Counted from the stretch's first letter, positions 17,134 to 33,733 are shown. The stretch: 64,000 nt of DNA from Enterobacter bugandensis (GCF_900324475.1 NZ_LT992502.1:2046001-2110000), one strand, 5' to 3'. The notes: a model not told the origin generated them from the sequence alone. Translations and numbers: made by a program.

Positions 17134-17469
17134 ATGGGGCTGGTGATCAAAGCCGCGCTGGGGGCGCTGGTGGTGTTACTGATTGGCATTCTGGCAAAAA
17201 CCAAAAACTACTATATTGCCGGGCTGATCCCGCTATTCCCGACCTTTGCGCTGATTGCCCACTATATTGTGGCCTCTGAGCGGGGTACGGAAGCGCTACG
17301 CACGACCATCGTGTTTGGCATGTGGTCAATCATTCCGTACTTTCTCTACCTGCTTTCCCTGTGGTATTTCACCGGTTTTCTGCGGCTTCCCCTGGCGCTG
17401 GGCGGGGCAGTGGTCTGCTGGGGGCTCAGCGCCTGGGTGTTAATCTTCTTCTGGAGCCGCTTTCATTAG
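17134..17469 (+). CDS. ydgC: GlpM family membrane protein YdgC
   Basis: 111 aa from the ATG at 17134, matching E. coli YdgC; an upstream in-frame start would add 7 residues and break the match. Four hydrophobic segments (~5-20, 28-46, 60-80, 88-108) indicate an integral inner-membrane protein. GlpM relatives are linked to alginate production in Pseudomonas; the role here is unknown. It is divergent from rstA and overlaps the convergent folM stop by 4 nt. Confidence 0.92.
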   Translation: MGLVIKAALGALVVLLIGILAKTKNYYIAGLIPLFPTFALIAHYIVASERGTEALRTTIVFGMWSIIPYFLYLLSLWYFTGFLRLPLALGGAVVCWGLSAWVLIFFWSRFH

Positions 17470-18188
17470 CGCAGCGGGCGGCCGCCGTCCACGGCAAAGG
17501 TTCTGCCGGTGACGTAGCAGCTGGTGAGCAGGTAATCCACCAGGTCGATCACCTCTTTCTCACCGGGCGCTATTTTCATGAGCGACTTATTCAGCGCCTG
17601 CTGGCGATACTCCGCATCATCGTGTTCGTTAAACAAAATCATCGCCGGGGCGATGGCGTTCACCTTTACCTCGGGCGCGAGCTTGCGGGCAAAGGAGCGC
17701 GTCATGTTATCCAGCGCGGCTTTGCTGGCCGCGTAGGCGATATGCTTGTCGCTGCCGCGCTCCACCACATAATCGGTAAAGTGAATAATGTCGCCCGCCG
17801 CATGCCCGTGGCCGCGCAGCAGATCCTGCAGCGCGTGATTAAGCAGATAAGGGGCGTTAACGTGGATCTGCAGCATGGCGGAGAGCGTATCGCTGAGGGA
17901 CGTGCCGGGCTTCTCGGCACACCATGCGCTGGCGTTATGGATCACAGCGCGCAAACCCGTCGCGGTGGATTTAACCTGTTCGGCAAAGGCCAGAATGCCT
18001 TCGTCGGTGGAAAAATCAGCCTGAATGCAGATCGCTCCGGCTTTGCGCAGCCCCTCAATCGACGGGTATTCCGTACGGTAGCTGACAATGACCGGATGGC
18101 GAAGGTTGAGAAAGTGATGGGCGAGGGCGAGGCCGATACGGCGGCCTCCACCGGTGATCAGTATTGGGCGAAGCGGTGCATTTCCCAT
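17466..18188 (-). CDS. folM: Dihydromonapterin reductase FolM (SDR family)
   Basis: 240 aa short-chain dehydrogenase. Cofactor loop 'ILITGGGRRIGLALAHHFL' at ~9-27, and catalytic Tyr-Lys in 'HIAYAASKAALD' at ~151. The Arg-containing TGxxxRxG loop fits NADPH. It reduces dihydromonapterin to tetrahydromonapterin and has weak dihydrofolate reductase activity. It shares a locus with ydgI and ydgC, as in E. coli. Confidence 0.93.
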   Translation of the reverse strand: MGNAPLRPILITGGGRRIGLALAHHFLNLRHPVIVSYRTEYPSIEGLRKAGAICIQADFSTDEGILAFAEQVKSTATGLRAVIHNASAWCAEKPGTSLSDTLSAMLQIHVNAPYLLNHALQDLLRGHGHAAGDIIHFTDYVVERGSDKHIAYAASKAALDNMTRSFARKLAPEVKVNAIAPAMILFNEHDDAEYRQQALNKSLMKIAPGEKEVIDLVDYLLTSCYVTGRTFAVDGGRPLR

Positions 18189-18227
18189 CGTATTCTCCTT
18201 TACAGTTCAACAATGGGAAAGACAGTG

Positions 18228-19610
18228 CTATCCCATTAACATCCAGGTTGCCGGTACGGCAGCAACCAGTAACAGCCCGATTAAGGCCATTTCACGGCGT
18301 TTCAGCGCGTTCTCCAGCTGATGCGTGCGGCGGGCATAGATAAACACCAGCAGACCCGGCGCATACAGCACAACCGACAGCAGCAGATGCATCGGCCCGG
18401 AAGCATACAACAACCACAGGCCGTAAATACAGGCCCCTACGCCCACAACATAGTGCGCCGGACGCGTGGCGATTTTTAACAAATACGCACCCACTAAGAA
18501 ATAGGGTACCAGAATCATCTCCGAGGCGATGGTCAGCAGGGTGTTATAGTCTGAACCTGTGAGCCAGATCAGCACCAGACAGACCTGAACGCTGATGTTG
18601 GTCAGCCAGAGTGAGGCTGATGGCGCATTATTTTGGTTTTGACGGGCAAACAAGCGTGGAAACGCCTTGTGCGTCGCGGCCAGGAACGGCACTTCAGCCG
18701 CCATGATGGTCCAGCTCAAATAAGCGCCGCAGACGGAGACGATCAGCCCTGCGGCAATCACCACGTCGCCCCACGGGCCGAGCATTTTCACCATCAGTCC
18801 TGCCATGGACGGGTTACGCATTTCGGCCAGTTCAGGACGCGCTACCACGCCCAGCGAAAGCAGGGTCACCAGCAGATACACGCCCAGCGCCGCCAGGACG
18901 GCCAGCAGCGTGGCGCGGCCCACATCGCGCTTATTGCGCGCGCGGGCAGAAACCACGACGGCACCCTCAACGCCGATAAATACCCACAGGGTAATCAGCA
19001 TCGTGTTTTTCACCTGCTCCCAGACCGGAACGCCCAGCGCAATGCCGCTGAAATCAAGCGAAAACACGTCAAGACGAAACGCGATAAAGGCCAGCACGAT
19101 AAACAGGCCAAGCGGCACCAGCTTCGCCAGCGTCGCCACCAGGTTGATGCTGGCGGCGGTCTGGACACCGCGCAAAATCAGCCAGTGAACAATCCACAGC
19201 AGCACCGAGGCGCCGACGATAGACTGCCAGGTATTGCCGTCGCCAAACAGGCGCAGCTCAGGGGTATCGGTAAAGAAACTGAGCGCCGAGAAGACAATCA
19301 CCAGATAAGAGACGTTGGCGATGACCGCGCACAGCCAGTAGCCCCAGGCGGAACAGAAGCCGATCAGCTCGCCGAAACCTTCACGTGCATAGGTGAAAAT
19401 GCCGCCGTCCAGATCCGGGCGAATGCGCGTCAGCAACAGCATGGCAAACGCCAGCAGCAATATCCCGACACCGGTAATGCCCCAGCCAATGAGCAGGGCG
19501 GCAGGGCTTGCGACGGCCGCCATGTTCTGCGGTAAACTGAATACGCCCGCGCCCAGCATTGAGCTCAATACAAGTGCAGTTAAAGCACTCAGGCCAAGTT
19601 TCTTTTCCAT
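18228..19610 (-). CDS. ydgI: APC-family basic amino acid antiporter YdgI
   Basis: 460 aa, the same length as E. coli YdgI. Twelve or so transmembrane segments start at 'LSALTALVLSSMLGAGVFSL', the APC substrate-loop motif. It is annotated as a putative arginine:ornithine antiporter (ArcD-like); the substrate is inferred from family only. The start follows an AGGAAG ribosome-binding sequence. Confidence 0.92.
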   Translation of the reverse strand: MEKKLGLSALTALVLSSMLGAGVFSLPQNMAAVASPAALLIGWGITGVGILLLAFAMLLLTRIRPDLDGGIFTYAREGFGELIGFCSAWGYWLCAVIANVSYLVIVFSALSFFTDTPELRLFGDGNTWQSIVGASVLLWIVHWLILRGVQTAASINLVATLAKLVPLGLFIVLAFIAFRLDVFSLDFSGIALGVPVWEQVKNTMLITLWVFIGVEGAVVVSARARNKRDVGRATLLAVLAALGVYLLVTLLSLGVVARPELAEMRNPSMAGLMVKMLGPWGDVVIAAGLIVSVCGAYLSWTIMAAEVPFLAATHKAFPRLFARQNQNNAPSASLWLTNISVQVCLVLIWLTGSDYNTLLTIASEMILVPYFLVGAYLLKIATRPAHYVVGVGACIYGLWLLYASGPMHLLLSVVLYAPGLLVFIYARRTHQLENALKRREMALIGLLLVAAVPATWMLMG

Positions 19611-19757
19611 TGGCTTCCTGTTATGAAAAGTCCCAATCCAGAATAATTATTTCGCTAAGGCGCATAAAAATGGTGGATCACACTAAGGCGCGGGATTTTA
19701 CGGAGTGTAACGAAAGCATGCAATGATGTGTGGCAGATTTTCAAAAAAAGTAACAAA

Positions 19758-19780
19758 AAAGGCGGCATTGCGCCGCCTTT
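19758..19780 (-). terminator. Rho-independent terminator of ydgH
   Basis: A 9-bp stem (19758-19766 / 19772-19780) with loop ATTGC on the plus strand. On the minus strand a long T-rich tail (TTTTTTGTTACTTTTTTT) follows. Confidence 0.92.
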
Positions 19781-19794
19781 CATCAACGGTTTTG

Positions 19795-20739
19795 TTACTT
19801 GTACAGATCGGCGCTGATGGTCACGTTGTTACCACGTTCCTGCCACTGGCGGGTGATGTGGTAATACTTCGCCCCTTTCTTCGCCGCACGCTTCGCGACC
19901 TGATAAGAGACTTCCGTCATATTGCCGTAGTTGCCGGTAAACTTGATGCTGTCGAACGGCACCATCTGCGCGGCAGTGGCTTTGTTCAGCTCTTCAATTT
20001 TGGTGCCGTCCGGCAGCGTCACGGAGTAACGGCCACCTTTCGTGGACTGCGTTTCAAAGAAACGGCCCACTTCAGCGCTTGGCGCCGCAGAGGTCGCTAC
20101 GCCCGGAATTTCAACTTTCTTCGCTTCTTCGCCGCCTTTGGCTATCGCCGCGCGACCCGCTTCAGAATCCGCAGGGATGGCATCCGGGCTCTGCAGAACG
20201 CGTTTTTTCGCATCTTCTTTGTAGATGAATGCGGTAATGCGCTGGTTGCCGCCCTGGTTAGCATCCACCTGACGCACGATATAGAAAGAGTAGGCACCTT
20301 TTTCTTTCGCGGCTTTGGTGATGGCATCGTTCACTTCTGGCTGGCTGCGATAGAAGCCCTGAACGGTAACGGTGTCGTAAGGTTCCAGCTCAATGGCCTG
20401 GTCTTTCGGCAGCTCAACGATACCGTTGATCACGCGATTTTTCGGCGCGTCAGCCTTTGGTGCATTATCTTTATACAGCGCAATGGTCACGCGCTGGTTA
20501 CCGCTGTTGCCGTAATCGGACTGGTCAACTACGTAAAACGAGGCCGCCCCGTTTTTATCCGCGGCTTTTGATGCGGCGGCGACGGCATCGCCAATAGAAT
20601 TATAACGACCCACAATGACCGTATGGTCAAAAGGTTTTAACGCTGCCGCTTGCTCTGGCGTTAACTCTGTTGCGGCATTCGCAGACAGGGCGGTCGCACA
20701 GAGAAGTGCGGACGCCAGGAGTGTGTTCTTAAGCTTCAT
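19795..20739 (-). CDS. ydgH: Periplasmic DUF1471 protein YdgH
   Basis: 314 aa from the ATG at 20739, equal to E. coli YdgH. The signal peptide is MKLKNTLLASALLCATALSA. Three repeated DUF1471 (BhsA/McbA-like) modules follow, each with a 'PFDxVxVxGxYxS' strand and an 'AAxKxGAxxxY' helix-strand, around residues 45-105, 130-190 and 260-314. Most DUF1471 proteins have one module. It is linked to envelope stress and biofilm; the function is not established. Confidence 0.94.
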   Translation of the reverse strand: MKLKNTLLASALLCATALSANAATELTPEQAAALKPFDHTVIVGRYNSIGDAVAAASKAADKNGAASFYVVDQSDYGNSGNQRVTIALYKDNAPKADAPKNRVINGIVELPKDQAIELEPYDTVTVQGFYRSQPEVNDAITKAAKEKGAYSFYIVRQVDANQGGNQRITAFIYKEDAKKRVLQSPDAIPADSEAGRAAIAKGGEEAKKVEIPGVATSAAPSAEVGRFFETQSTKGGRYSVTLPDGTKIEELNKATAAQMVPFDSIKFTGNYGNMTEVSYQVAKRAAKKGAKYYHITRQWQERGNNVTISADLYK

Positions 20740-22804
<2,065 letters not shown>

Positions 22805-22811
22805 GGGGTAG

Positions 22812-24203
<1,392 letters not shown>

Positions 24204-24220
24204 TTCGCTTTCTCCTGACA

Positions 24221-24241
24221 AACCGCCCTTTCGGGGCGGTT
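24221..24241 (+). terminator. Rho-independent terminator of pntAB
   Basis: An 8-bp stem (24221-24228 / 24234-24241) and 5-nt loop, followed by TT and a pyrimidine-rich tail (CCTATTT). Confidence 0.85.
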
Positions 24242-24310
24242 TTCCTATTTCTGCGGCCAGCGTTTCTCCTCTGTCTATACTTTACCCTTTGTGTAATACG
24301 AGGAGGTGTA

Positions 24311-25420
24311 ATGCAATTTCTGTCCCGCTTCGACATCATCGCGCTGATGATGACGCCGACATTCTGGATAGGCGCCGCCACGGTTGTCTTTGTGACGCTG
24401 CTGGTGTACTGGCTGCTAACGCGCCTGATCGCATTCGTTAAGAAAGGCATCACCACCTGGGGCGACAAGCACCCGACCACCAACCGGATGCGTTTTATCC
24501 TGACCGATATGCTTAACCGCACCAGCCGCTTCCTGCTGTTTGTGGTGGCGCTGCTCTTCAGCCTGCGTTTCGTTGACTTGCCGGATCATCTCTTTGGCAC
24601 CGTGAGCCACGCCTGGTTCCTGGTTTTCGCCATCCAGGTGGCGCTGTGGATGGATCAGGGGGTGGTGTCGTGGCTTCGTCACGTCATGCTGGCGCCCGGA
24701 AGCCATAAAAACCCGGTCACGCTGGTGATCACGGGGCTTATTCTCCGTGCCATCGTCTGGTCAGTGATGCTGCTGTCTATCCTTGCTAACGCGGGCGTCA
24801 ACATCACTGCTCTGGTTGCCAGCCTTGGGGTAGGGGGTATTGCCATCGCCCTCGCCGTACAAACGATCCTCAGCGACGTGTTTGCCTCGCTCTCTATCGG
24901 CTTTGATAAGCCGTTTGAAATTGGCGATTTTGTGGTGTTCAACGACGTGGCGGGGACGGTAGAGCACATTGGCCTGAAAACGACCCGCATCCGCAGCCTG
25001 AGCGGGGAGCAGATCGTCTGCGGTAACGCCATTTTGCTTCAGCAGACGCTTCACAACTACAAACGCATGCAGACGCGTCGCATCGTCTTTACCTTTGGCG
25101 TTGCCAGCGACACGCCGCCCGATAAGTTGCGCTACGTGGGGGATATGGTCAGGCAGATCATTACCGATGTCGGCGAGACAAAATTCGATCGTGCCCATTT
25201 TCTGGGATTCGACCGCGACCGCCTGACGTTTGAAGTCGTCCATATTGTTAATACCGCGGATTACAATAAATACATGGACATCCAGCAGGAGATCAATATC
25301 CGTATTCTTGAAGGGCTGAACGCCCAGGAGATTAAGCTGGCGCTGCCCAGCATGGTATTGCACGCGCCGTGGATGCAGGATGAGTCAGGTGAACAGCCGA
25401 AGCCGGTAATGGAGAGCTGA
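24311..25420 (+). CDS. Mechanosensitive channel of the MscS family
   Basis: 369 aa from the ATG at 24311, which has a near-ideal AGGAGG ribosome-binding sequence. Four or five N-terminal membrane segments precede the MscS pore helix and beta domain ('SLGVGGIAIALAVQTILSDV', then 'FDKPFEIGDFVVFNDVAGTV', ~172-215). A cytoplasmic cage and a short hydrophilic tail follow. It is larger than MscS (286 aa) and of the YnaI/YbdG size class. It probably relieves osmotic pressure. It is monocistronic between two terminators. Confidence 0.88.
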   Translation: MQFLSRFDIIALMMTPTFWIGAATVVFVTLLVYWLLTRLIAFVKKGITTWGDKHPTTNRMRFILTDMLNRTSRFLLFVVALLFSLRFVDLPDHLFGTVSHAWFLVFAIQVALWMDQGVVSWLRHVMLAPGSHKNPVTLVITGLILRAIVWSVMLLSILANAGVNITALVASLGVGGIAIALAVQTILSDVFASLSIGFDKPFEIGDFVVFNDVAGTVEHIGLKTTRIRSLSGEQIVCGNAILLQQTLHNYKRMQTRRIVFTFGVASDTPPDKLRYVGDMVRQIITDVGETKFDRAHFLGFDRDRLTFEVVHIVNTADYNKYMDIQQEINIRILEGLNAQEIKLALPSMVLHAPWMQDESGEQPKPVMES

Positions 25421-25425
25421 TGAGA

Positions 25426-25450
25426 AAAGCCCGCCGGAGCGGCGGGCTTT
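25426..25450. terminator. Bidirectional terminator
   Basis: A perfect 10-bp GC-rich stem with a 5-nt loop, ending in AAA/TTT on either side. It lies between the convergent MscS-family gene and uspE. Confidence 0.88.
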
Positions 25451-25460
25451 GATGTTTACG

Positions 25461-26411
25461 TTAATCGTCTTCCGGGTCGTCCAGCTCAATCGGCGTCTGA
25501 TACTCATCCGGCTTGATGACCAGCAGGTCGCAGCGCAGATGGTCGATCACCTGTTCGGCGGTATTGCCGAGGAAGGCAGCAGAGATACCGGTCCGGCCAA
25601 TGGTGCCCAGCACCACAATCCCGGCCTGCAGATGTTCGGCTAAATCCGGGATCACCTCTTCAGGCAGCCCTTTTTCCACGTGCGTCATGTTCTCGTCAAT
25701 GCTGAACTTCTGGCGCAGCGCTTTCATCGCCAGCAGGTGCTGACCGCGGATCGCGTCGTTATAGACGCTAGGGTCAAATTCCGGCAGCTCAATGGCGATA
25801 TTGATCGGGGTAACCGGATAGGCGCCCACCAAATGCACTTCGGTATGGTTAACCTGATCGGCAAGCTGGATGGTCTCCTTCACCAGCTTCTCGTTGAGCG
25901 AATTGTGATAATCCTCTTCGCTCGCGAGATTCACCGCCACAACGGCTTTCCCGCCTTCAGGCCACGGCTGGTCTTTCACCATCCAGACCGGGCAAGGGCA
26001 TTTACGCAACAGATGCCAGTCGGTCGGAGTGAAGATTACGGACTCCAGCTTGTCGTGCTGGTGCGCCATCTTCAGCAGCAGGTCGTGCCCACCGGCAACC
26101 ACTTCCTGGATAATGGCCTCAAAAGGTCGGTTATGCCAGACCACTTTAATATCAATAGGCACGCCCGCTTCCAGGTAATACTTCGCCTGTTCACGGATCC
26201 ACGCGGTACGCTGGCTGATGACGCCCTGACGCATAGCGGTGCGCTCGTCAGGCGACAGAAGGGTGGTCATCTCATACGAGAAGTCATAGATCGGCAAAAA
26301 CGCTTTGATTTTGCCACCAATCCGTTGATGTAAATACACAGCACGTCGTAATGCCGGCTGATCGTCCTGATTCGGATCGATAGCTACCAGCATGTTTTGA
26401 TACTTGGCCAT
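25461..26411 (-). CDS. uspE: Universal stress protein E (tandem Usp domains)
   Basis: 316 aa, the length of E. coli UspE. Two tandem Usp domains (~1-150 and ~155-300); the second has '[20 protein letters not shown]', the nucleotide-loop-like signature. Cytoplasmic, induced by growth arrest and damage, and affects motility and adhesion in E. coli. It lies downstream of fnr, as in E. coli, here with a small membrane-protein gene in between. Confidence 0.96.
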   Translation of the reverse strand: MAKYQNMLVAIDPNQDDQPALRRAVYLHQRIGGKIKAFLPIYDFSYEMTTLLSPDERTAMRQGVISQRTAWIREQAKYYLEAGVPIDIKVVWHNRPFEAIIQEVVAGGHDLLLKMAHQHDKLESVIFTPTDWHLLRKCPCPVWMVKDQPWPEGGKAVVAVNLASEEDYHNSLNEKLVKETIQLADQVNHTEVHLVGAYPVTPINIAIELPEFDPSVYNDAIRGQHLLAMKALRQKFSIDENMTHVEKGLPEEVIPDLAEHLQAGIVVLGTIGRTGISAAFLGNTAEQVIDHLRCDLLVIKPDEYQTPIELDDPEDD

Positions 26412-26520
26412 ACAGGTCTCCTTACTACTGTCACCACAGTCTGTAATTAAAAGAGTAACCTATATATCCTGAATGAAACAGAGGGGAGCTTTTGCCAGAT
26501 CAATAATTCATGAAAATTTA

Positions 26521-26715
26521 TCAGAGGAAAAGCACGGTGGATGTCACCGCGATAAACGCAATGAACAGCAGCACCATCACAGCTATCGCAAAGGTCGTGG
26601 AATCCTGAACGTAGGTTTTTTCCTCCCCCTTCATCGGACCGACAAGCATGATCCAGATGAATATAAAGGTCACTGAGGCGATCACGACTGAAACGAAAAA
26701 CAAACTTTCTCTCAA
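26521..26715 (-). CDS. Small membrane protein, unknown function
   Basis: 64 aa with two membrane helices (~5-25 and ~42-63) joined by a polar loop (PMKGEEKTYVQDSTT). A TTG start is used, preceded by GAGGTT at proper spacing; the overlapping ATG two codons upstream hits a stop at once. It lies between fnr and uspE, where E. coli has no equivalent that I recall; it is not YnaJ. Function unknown. Confidence 0.7.
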   Translation of the reverse strand: MRESLFFVSVVIASVTFIFIWIMLVGPMKGEEKTYVQDSTTFAIAVMVLLFIAFIAVTSTVLFL

Positions 26716-26796
26716 TTCATAACCTCAACGACAACCTTTCAGGCGCTGTGTGGGGACGTGCTACGGTGAAAATGTCTTAAAGCGGAAGCGATGATA

Positions 26797-26831
26797 CCAG
26801 ACCAATAAATCACGTGTATTTATCAGTCTGG
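26797..26831. other. Imperfect inverted repeat downstream of fnr
   Basis: Arms of 14 bp (26797-26810 and 26818-26831), matching at 12 positions, separated by CACGTGT. It has no T-tract on the fnr strand. It could be the fnr 3' stem-loop or an operator for the small membrane-protein gene. Confidence 0.45.
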
Positions 26832-26849
26832 TTATCAAAAGGCGGAGAG

Positions 26850-27602
26850 TTACGCCACGTTGCGGGCGTGTCCGGCAAGAACGGCCAGCGCTTCGCCGTT
26901 TTCAATAGTGATGTATTTACCCTTAACGGCCAGCATTCCGCTCTTCTGGAAACGACCCAGCAGACGGCTGATGGTCTCAACGGTCAGGCCCAGGTAGTTA
27001 CCGATATCGCCACGGGTCATGGTCAGACGGAACTCACGCGGCGAGAAACCGCGCTCGGCGAAGCGGCGGGAGAGGTTGTAGATAAACGCGGCCAGGCGCT
27101 CTTCTGCGTTCTTTTTGGAAAGCAGCAGAATCATGTCCTGATCGCCTTTGATCTCGCCGCTCATCAGACGCATCATCTGCTGACGCAGGTTAGGCATCTT
27201 ACCGGACAGATCGTCCAGGGTTTCAAACGGAATTTCGCAAACCATTGAGGTTTCGAGTGCCTGAGCAAAGCTCGGGTGGTGACCAGTACCGATGGCATCA
27301 AAGCCCACCAGATCGCCTGCCAGGTGGAAGCCGGTGATCTGCTCGTCACCCTGTTCGGTGATGGTGTAGCTCTTGATGGTGCCAGAGCGGATAGCATAGA
27401 GCGATTTCAGTTCGTCTCCCGCTTTAAACAGCGTCTGCCCTTTCTGAATCGGCTTTTTGCGCTCGATGATATTATCAAGCTGATCGAGTTCATGCTCATT
27501 CAGGGTAAACGGGATACAGAGCTGGCTGATGCTGCAATCCTGGCAATGGATAGCACAACCGCCAGACTGAATGCGTCGTATAATTCGCTTTTCCGGGATC
27601 AT
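26850..27602 (-). CDS. fnr: Global anaerobic regulator FNR
   Basis: 250 aa from the ATG at 27602, identical in length to E. coli FNR; an ATG 12 nt upstream is less likely. Oxygen-labile [4Fe-4S] ligands Cys20, Cys23, Cys29 and Cys122 are present. The CRP-type cyclic-nucleotide-like fold is followed by the HTH '[20 protein letters not shown]'. It switches anaerobic respiration genes. An FNR box upstream suggests autoregulation. Confidence 0.98.
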   Translation of the reverse strand: MIPEKRIIRRIQSGGCAIHCQDCSISQLCIPFTLNEHELDQLDNIIERKKPIQKGQTLFKAGDELKSLYAIRSGTIKSYTITEQGDEQITGFHLAGDLVGFDAIGTGHHPSFAQALETSMVCEIPFETLDDLSGKMPNLRQQMMRLMSGEIKGDQDMILLLSKKNAEERLAAFIYNLSRRFAERGFSPREFRLTMTRGDIGNYLGLTVETISRLLGRFQKSGMLAVKGKYITIENGEALAVLAGHARNVA

Positions 27603-27621
27603 AGGTTTGCTCAAGCCTTAA

Positions 27622-27635
27622 TTGATATTGGTCAA
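27622..27635. promoter_or_regulatory. FNR box upstream of fnr
   Basis: TTGATATTGGTCAA matches TTGAT-N4-ATCAA at 9 of 10 specified positions. It is centred ~26 bp upstream of the fnr start, consistent with the negative autoregulation known for E. coli fnr. Confidence 0.8.
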
Positions 27636-27785
27636 TTTTAACATCTTTTTGGTAAGTACGTAAGCCTGACAAACCCTCAATAAGGACAAGAGACGGCAAC
27701 GTGTTGCCATCTTCTTGAAATTCCACAGCTTGATTATGGATTTTTAGCCTAACCGGTAGAAAATTAAGCACAAAAAGCCTGGGAT

Positions 27786-28301
27786 CTACAGCAAGAGATA
27801 CCCTTCGTGACGCAGTAACCACTCCTTGCGCTGCACGCCGCCGGCATAGCCGGTCATGGTGCCGTTACGGCCAATGACCCGATGGCAGGGCACCACAATG
27901 CTGACCGGATTAGAGCCATTGGCGGCACCCACCGCGCGTGCGGCGCCTGCGCGGCCTAGCTGCTCCGCGAGCTGGCCGTAATGCATGACCTGCCCGCACG
28001 GAATCGACCGCAGCGCCTGCCACACTTCGCGCTGAAAAGGGGTACCTGCCGTGGCGGTTGGCAGAGTGTCAATGATGCTGAGATCGCCTTCAAAATACGC
28101 CGCCAGTTTGTCGCTCAGCCCGCCCGGGTTGGTGGCGCTGATGCGTTCATAACCCTGTGCGCGGTAATGAATATCAAGCAGTTCCTCCATGCGGTCGCTG
28201 TGCTCTTCCCACTCAACGGCGCGCAGGCAGAACTGCTCGTCCGCGATCACCCACAGCGGCCCGAGCGGCGTCGCAATTTTATCTTCGAGTAATCTCAGCA
28301 T
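27786..28301 (-). CDS. ogt: Methylated-DNA-protein cysteine methyltransferase Ogt
   Basis: 171 aa from the ATG at 28301, the length of E. coli Ogt. The active-site motif '[11 protein letters not shown]' has the alkyl-acceptor Cys; the DNA-binding '[14 protein letters not shown]' helix precedes it. It repairs O6-alkylguanine and O4-alkylthymine by irreversible self-alkylation. It is constitutive in E. coli, unlike ada. Confidence 0.96.
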   Translation of the reverse strand: MLRLLEDKIATPLGPLWVIADEQFCLRAVEWEEHSDRMEELLDIHYRAQGYERISATNPGGLSDKLAAYFEGDLSIIDTLPTATAGTPFQREVWQALRSIPCGQVMHYGQLAEQLGRAGAARAVGAANGSNPVSIVVPCHRVIGRNGTMTGYAGGVQRKEWLLRHEGYLLL

Positions 28302-28311
28302 TTTCAATCCC

Positions 28312-29838
28312 TTAATTTTGCCTCGGGTATATCCCCGGCCCAATCGGCAGGCCGACAAGATACCATGCCACCAGCATCACCAGCCATACCCCTAAAAAGA
28401 TAAGCGGGTAGGGTAAAACCAGCGAATAGTAGGTACCCAGTCTGGCCTCGGGCTTATAGCGCTGCAGGAAGCCTAAAAACAGCGGAACGAAAGGTGAGAC
28501 GGGCGCCAGCGGGATCACTGAGGAGTCCGCGATGCGGAACAGGATCTGGGCAAACGCCGGGTGGAACCCGAGCATCATGAACATCGGCACGAAGATCGGC
28601 GCCAGAATTGACCAGATGGCGGAGCCGCTGGCAATAAACATGCACAGCAGGGATGACAGCAGCGCCAGCCCGACAAACGCCGGTACGCCGCTTAATCCGG
28701 CAGCCTCCAGCGCGTCGGTCAGGCCCACGGCCATAAACTTGCCCATGTTGCTCCAGTTAAACATCGCCACAAACTGCGCCAGCGGGAATACCATCACGAT
28801 AAAGCCCGCCATCTCTTTCATCGGCTCGATCATCAGTTGCGGCAGATCGCCCTGACGGCGGATTTTGCCGGTAGCGATACCGTAGGCGAGCGAAACGACA
28901 AAGAAGAAGAGAATAATCAGCGGCACGATGCCCTGAATAAACGGCGACGGCAGGACGGTATGCTTAACCGGATCGCGCAGTATGCCGTTTTCCGGCACCA
29001 CCATCAGCGCCACCAGCGCGATAAACGCCAGCGAGACCAGCCCGGCCACGCGCAGGCCGAAGCGCTGCTCTTTGCTTAGCGTCTCCAGCTTTTCATCGCT
29101 ACGGCCTTCCCATTTGCCCAGACGCGGCTCGACGATCTTATCGGTAATCAGCCCGCCGACAATCGTCAGGACAATCACCGAGCTGGCCATAAAGTACCAG
29201 TTGTCGATCACGCTGACGTGCATGGCCGCATCAATGGTTTTCGCCGCCTCCGTGCTGATGCCCGAGAGCAGCACGTCGGTGGTGACGATCAGCAGGTTGG
29301 CGGTAAACCCGCAGCCCACGCCCGCAATGGCCGACAGCAGACCCGCCACGGGATGGCGCCCGACGGCGAGGAAGATCAGCGCCCCCATTGGCGGCATAAT
29401 CACCAGCGCGGCATCGGATGAAATGTGGCTGAAGAAGGCGATAAACAGCACCATGTAGCTGGCATAGCGCGCGCTGACGTGGGACGCCATTTTTACCATC
29501 AGTGCGGGTAACAAGCCCACGCGTTCAGCCAGCCCGGCGCCCAGTACCAGCGCCAGAATGGCCCCCAGCGGAGCGAAACCGCTGAAGTTTTTGATGACGT
29601 TCGGTAAAAACCAGTGCAGCCCGTCAACGCTAAGCAGGTTTTTCACCGCCACCAGGCTGCCGTCTGCCGGGCTGCGCACGCTGACGTCAAAGGCCGAGAG
29701 CACGGCGGTGGCAACCATCAAAATCACAATCAGATAGATAAACAGCAGGAAAGGGTGCGGCACTTTATTGCCGATCCTTTCAACCCAGCCATAGAGCTTA
29801 CCGGATGGGGAATGCGAAGGTATGGATGACATACTCAT
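28312..29838 (-). CDS. abgT: p-Aminobenzoyl-glutamate transporter AbgT
   Basis: 508 aa from the ATG at 29838, which matches the E. coli start and has GAGGAA upstream. About 12 membrane segments. It imports p-aminobenzoyl-glutamate, a folate breakdown product, feeding the AbgAB hydrolase. It is the last gene of the abgABT operon. Confidence 0.96.
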   Translation of the reverse strand: MSMSSIPSHSPSGKLYGWVERIGNKVPHPFLLFIYLIVILMVATAVLSAFDVSVRSPADGSLVAVKNLLSVDGLHWFLPNVIKNFSGFAPLGAILALVLGAGLAERVGLLPALMVKMASHVSARYASYMVLFIAFFSHISSDAALVIMPPMGALIFLAVGRHPVAGLLSAIAGVGCGFTANLLIVTTDVLLSGISTEAAKTIDAAMHVSVIDNWYFMASSVIVLTIVGGLITDKIVEPRLGKWEGRSDEKLETLSKEQRFGLRVAGLVSLAFIALVALMVVPENGILRDPVKHTVLPSPFIQGIVPLIILFFFVVSLAYGIATGKIRRQGDLPQLMIEPMKEMAGFIVMVFPLAQFVAMFNWSNMGKFMAVGLTDALEAAGLSGVPAFVGLALLSSLLCMFIASGSAIWSILAPIFVPMFMMLGFHPAFAQILFRIADSSVIPLAPVSPFVPLFLGFLQRYKPEARLGTYYSLVLPYPLIFLGVWLVMLVAWYLVGLPIGPGIYPRQN

Positions 29839-29879
29839 GGGCGTTCCTCGGGAGTGTTGTGTTGTTGTGTTGTGTTTTT

Positions 29880-32635
<2,756 letters not shown>

Positions 32636-32810
32636 ATCTGTTCCTGTCATCATTAAAAAATGTGAACTGCTTCACGTCATGATAGTTTTTACTTATCACT
32701 AACCGTTTTTTCACAGTTTTAACCGTTCAGGAATTACCCTCGCACATCCCTTTCCATTAAAGTAGATGACAGTTTCTTTACTCTGATAAACAACGGTTAT
32801 CGGTTGGGCT

Positions 32811-33722
32811 ATGTCATTTCAGATTAAATTTCATCAAATCCGGGCGTTTGTTGAAGTGGCGCGTCAGGGCAGCATTCGCGGTGCCAGCCGGACGCTGAAT
32901 CTCTCGCAGCCGGCGCTGACCAAATCCATCAAAGAGCTGGAGGAGGGCATGGCGGCGCAGCTTTTTGTTCGCCGGAGTAAAGGCGTTGCGCTGACGGAGT
33001 GCGGGGAAGGGTTTTACCAGCGCGCCAGGCTGATTCTGGAAGAGCTGCGTGCGGCGCAGGATGACATTCGCCAGCGGCAGGGAGATCTGGCCGGGCAGAT
33101 CAATATCGGGATGGGGGCCAGCGTGTCACGCAGCCTGATGCCCGCCGTCATCACCCGTTTTCACGCCCAGCACCCGCAGGTTAAAGTGCGAATTATGGAA
33201 GGGCAGCTGGTGTCGATGATCAATGAATTACGCCAGGGCGAACTGGACTTCACCATTAACACCTATTATCAGGGGCCTTACGACCATGAATTTACGTTTG
33301 AAAAACTCTTCGAAAAACCGTTTGCGGTATTTTGCCGGGAAGGGCATCCGGCGACAGGGGCAACATCCATTAACGATCTGCTGCATTATAACTGGACAAT
33401 GCCAACGCCGCGGGGAAGTTATTATAAACAATTAGAAGATCTATTTAGCCACCGCTCGCAAATACCGCGGATTGGCGTAGTGTGCGAAACCTTTTCTTCC
33501 TGCATTAGCCTTGTTGCACAAAGTGATTTTTTAAGTATCCTTCCGCAGGAGTTAGGCTGTGATCCGCTGCTGGCGCACCGTCTGGTCATTCTTCCGGTTG
33601 CCGAGTCGCTTCCAAAAGCCGCATATTATTTAATTCAGCGCCGGGATTCTCGTCAAACTCCGCTTGCCGAATCATTAATTACGCAATTCAGAAGGGAGGC
33701 GAGGAAAATAGTTTCAGAGTGA
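32811..33722 (+). CDS. abgR: LysR-family regulator of the abg operon
   Basis: 303 aa. N-terminal winged HTH ('FVEVARQGSIRGASRTLNLS') and LysR co-inducer domain; close to E. coli AbgR throughout. It is divergent from abgABT across a 175-bp promoter region. The inducer is presumably p-aminobenzoyl-glutamate or a related compound. Confidence 0.95.
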   Translation: MSFQIKFHQIRAFVEVARQGSIRGASRTLNLSQPALTKSIKELEEGMAAQLFVRRSKGVALTECGEGFYQRARLILEELRAAQDDIRQRQGDLAGQINIGMGASVSRSLMPAVITRFHAQHPQVKVRIMEGQLVSMINELRQGELDFTINTYYQGPYDHEFTFEKLFEKPFAVFCREGHPATGATSINDLLHYNWTMPTPRGSYYKQLEDLFSHRSQIPRIGVVCETFSSCISLVAQSDFLSILPQELGCDPLLAHRLVILPVAESLPKAAYYLIQRRDSRQTPLAESLITQFRREARKIVSE

Positions 33723-33733
33723 ATGTCGCATAA

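Noticed and set aside
26460..26520. FNR-like half sites upstream of uspE
   Set aside because: Only one half (ATCAA) is present; the partner TTGAT is missing at the required spacing.
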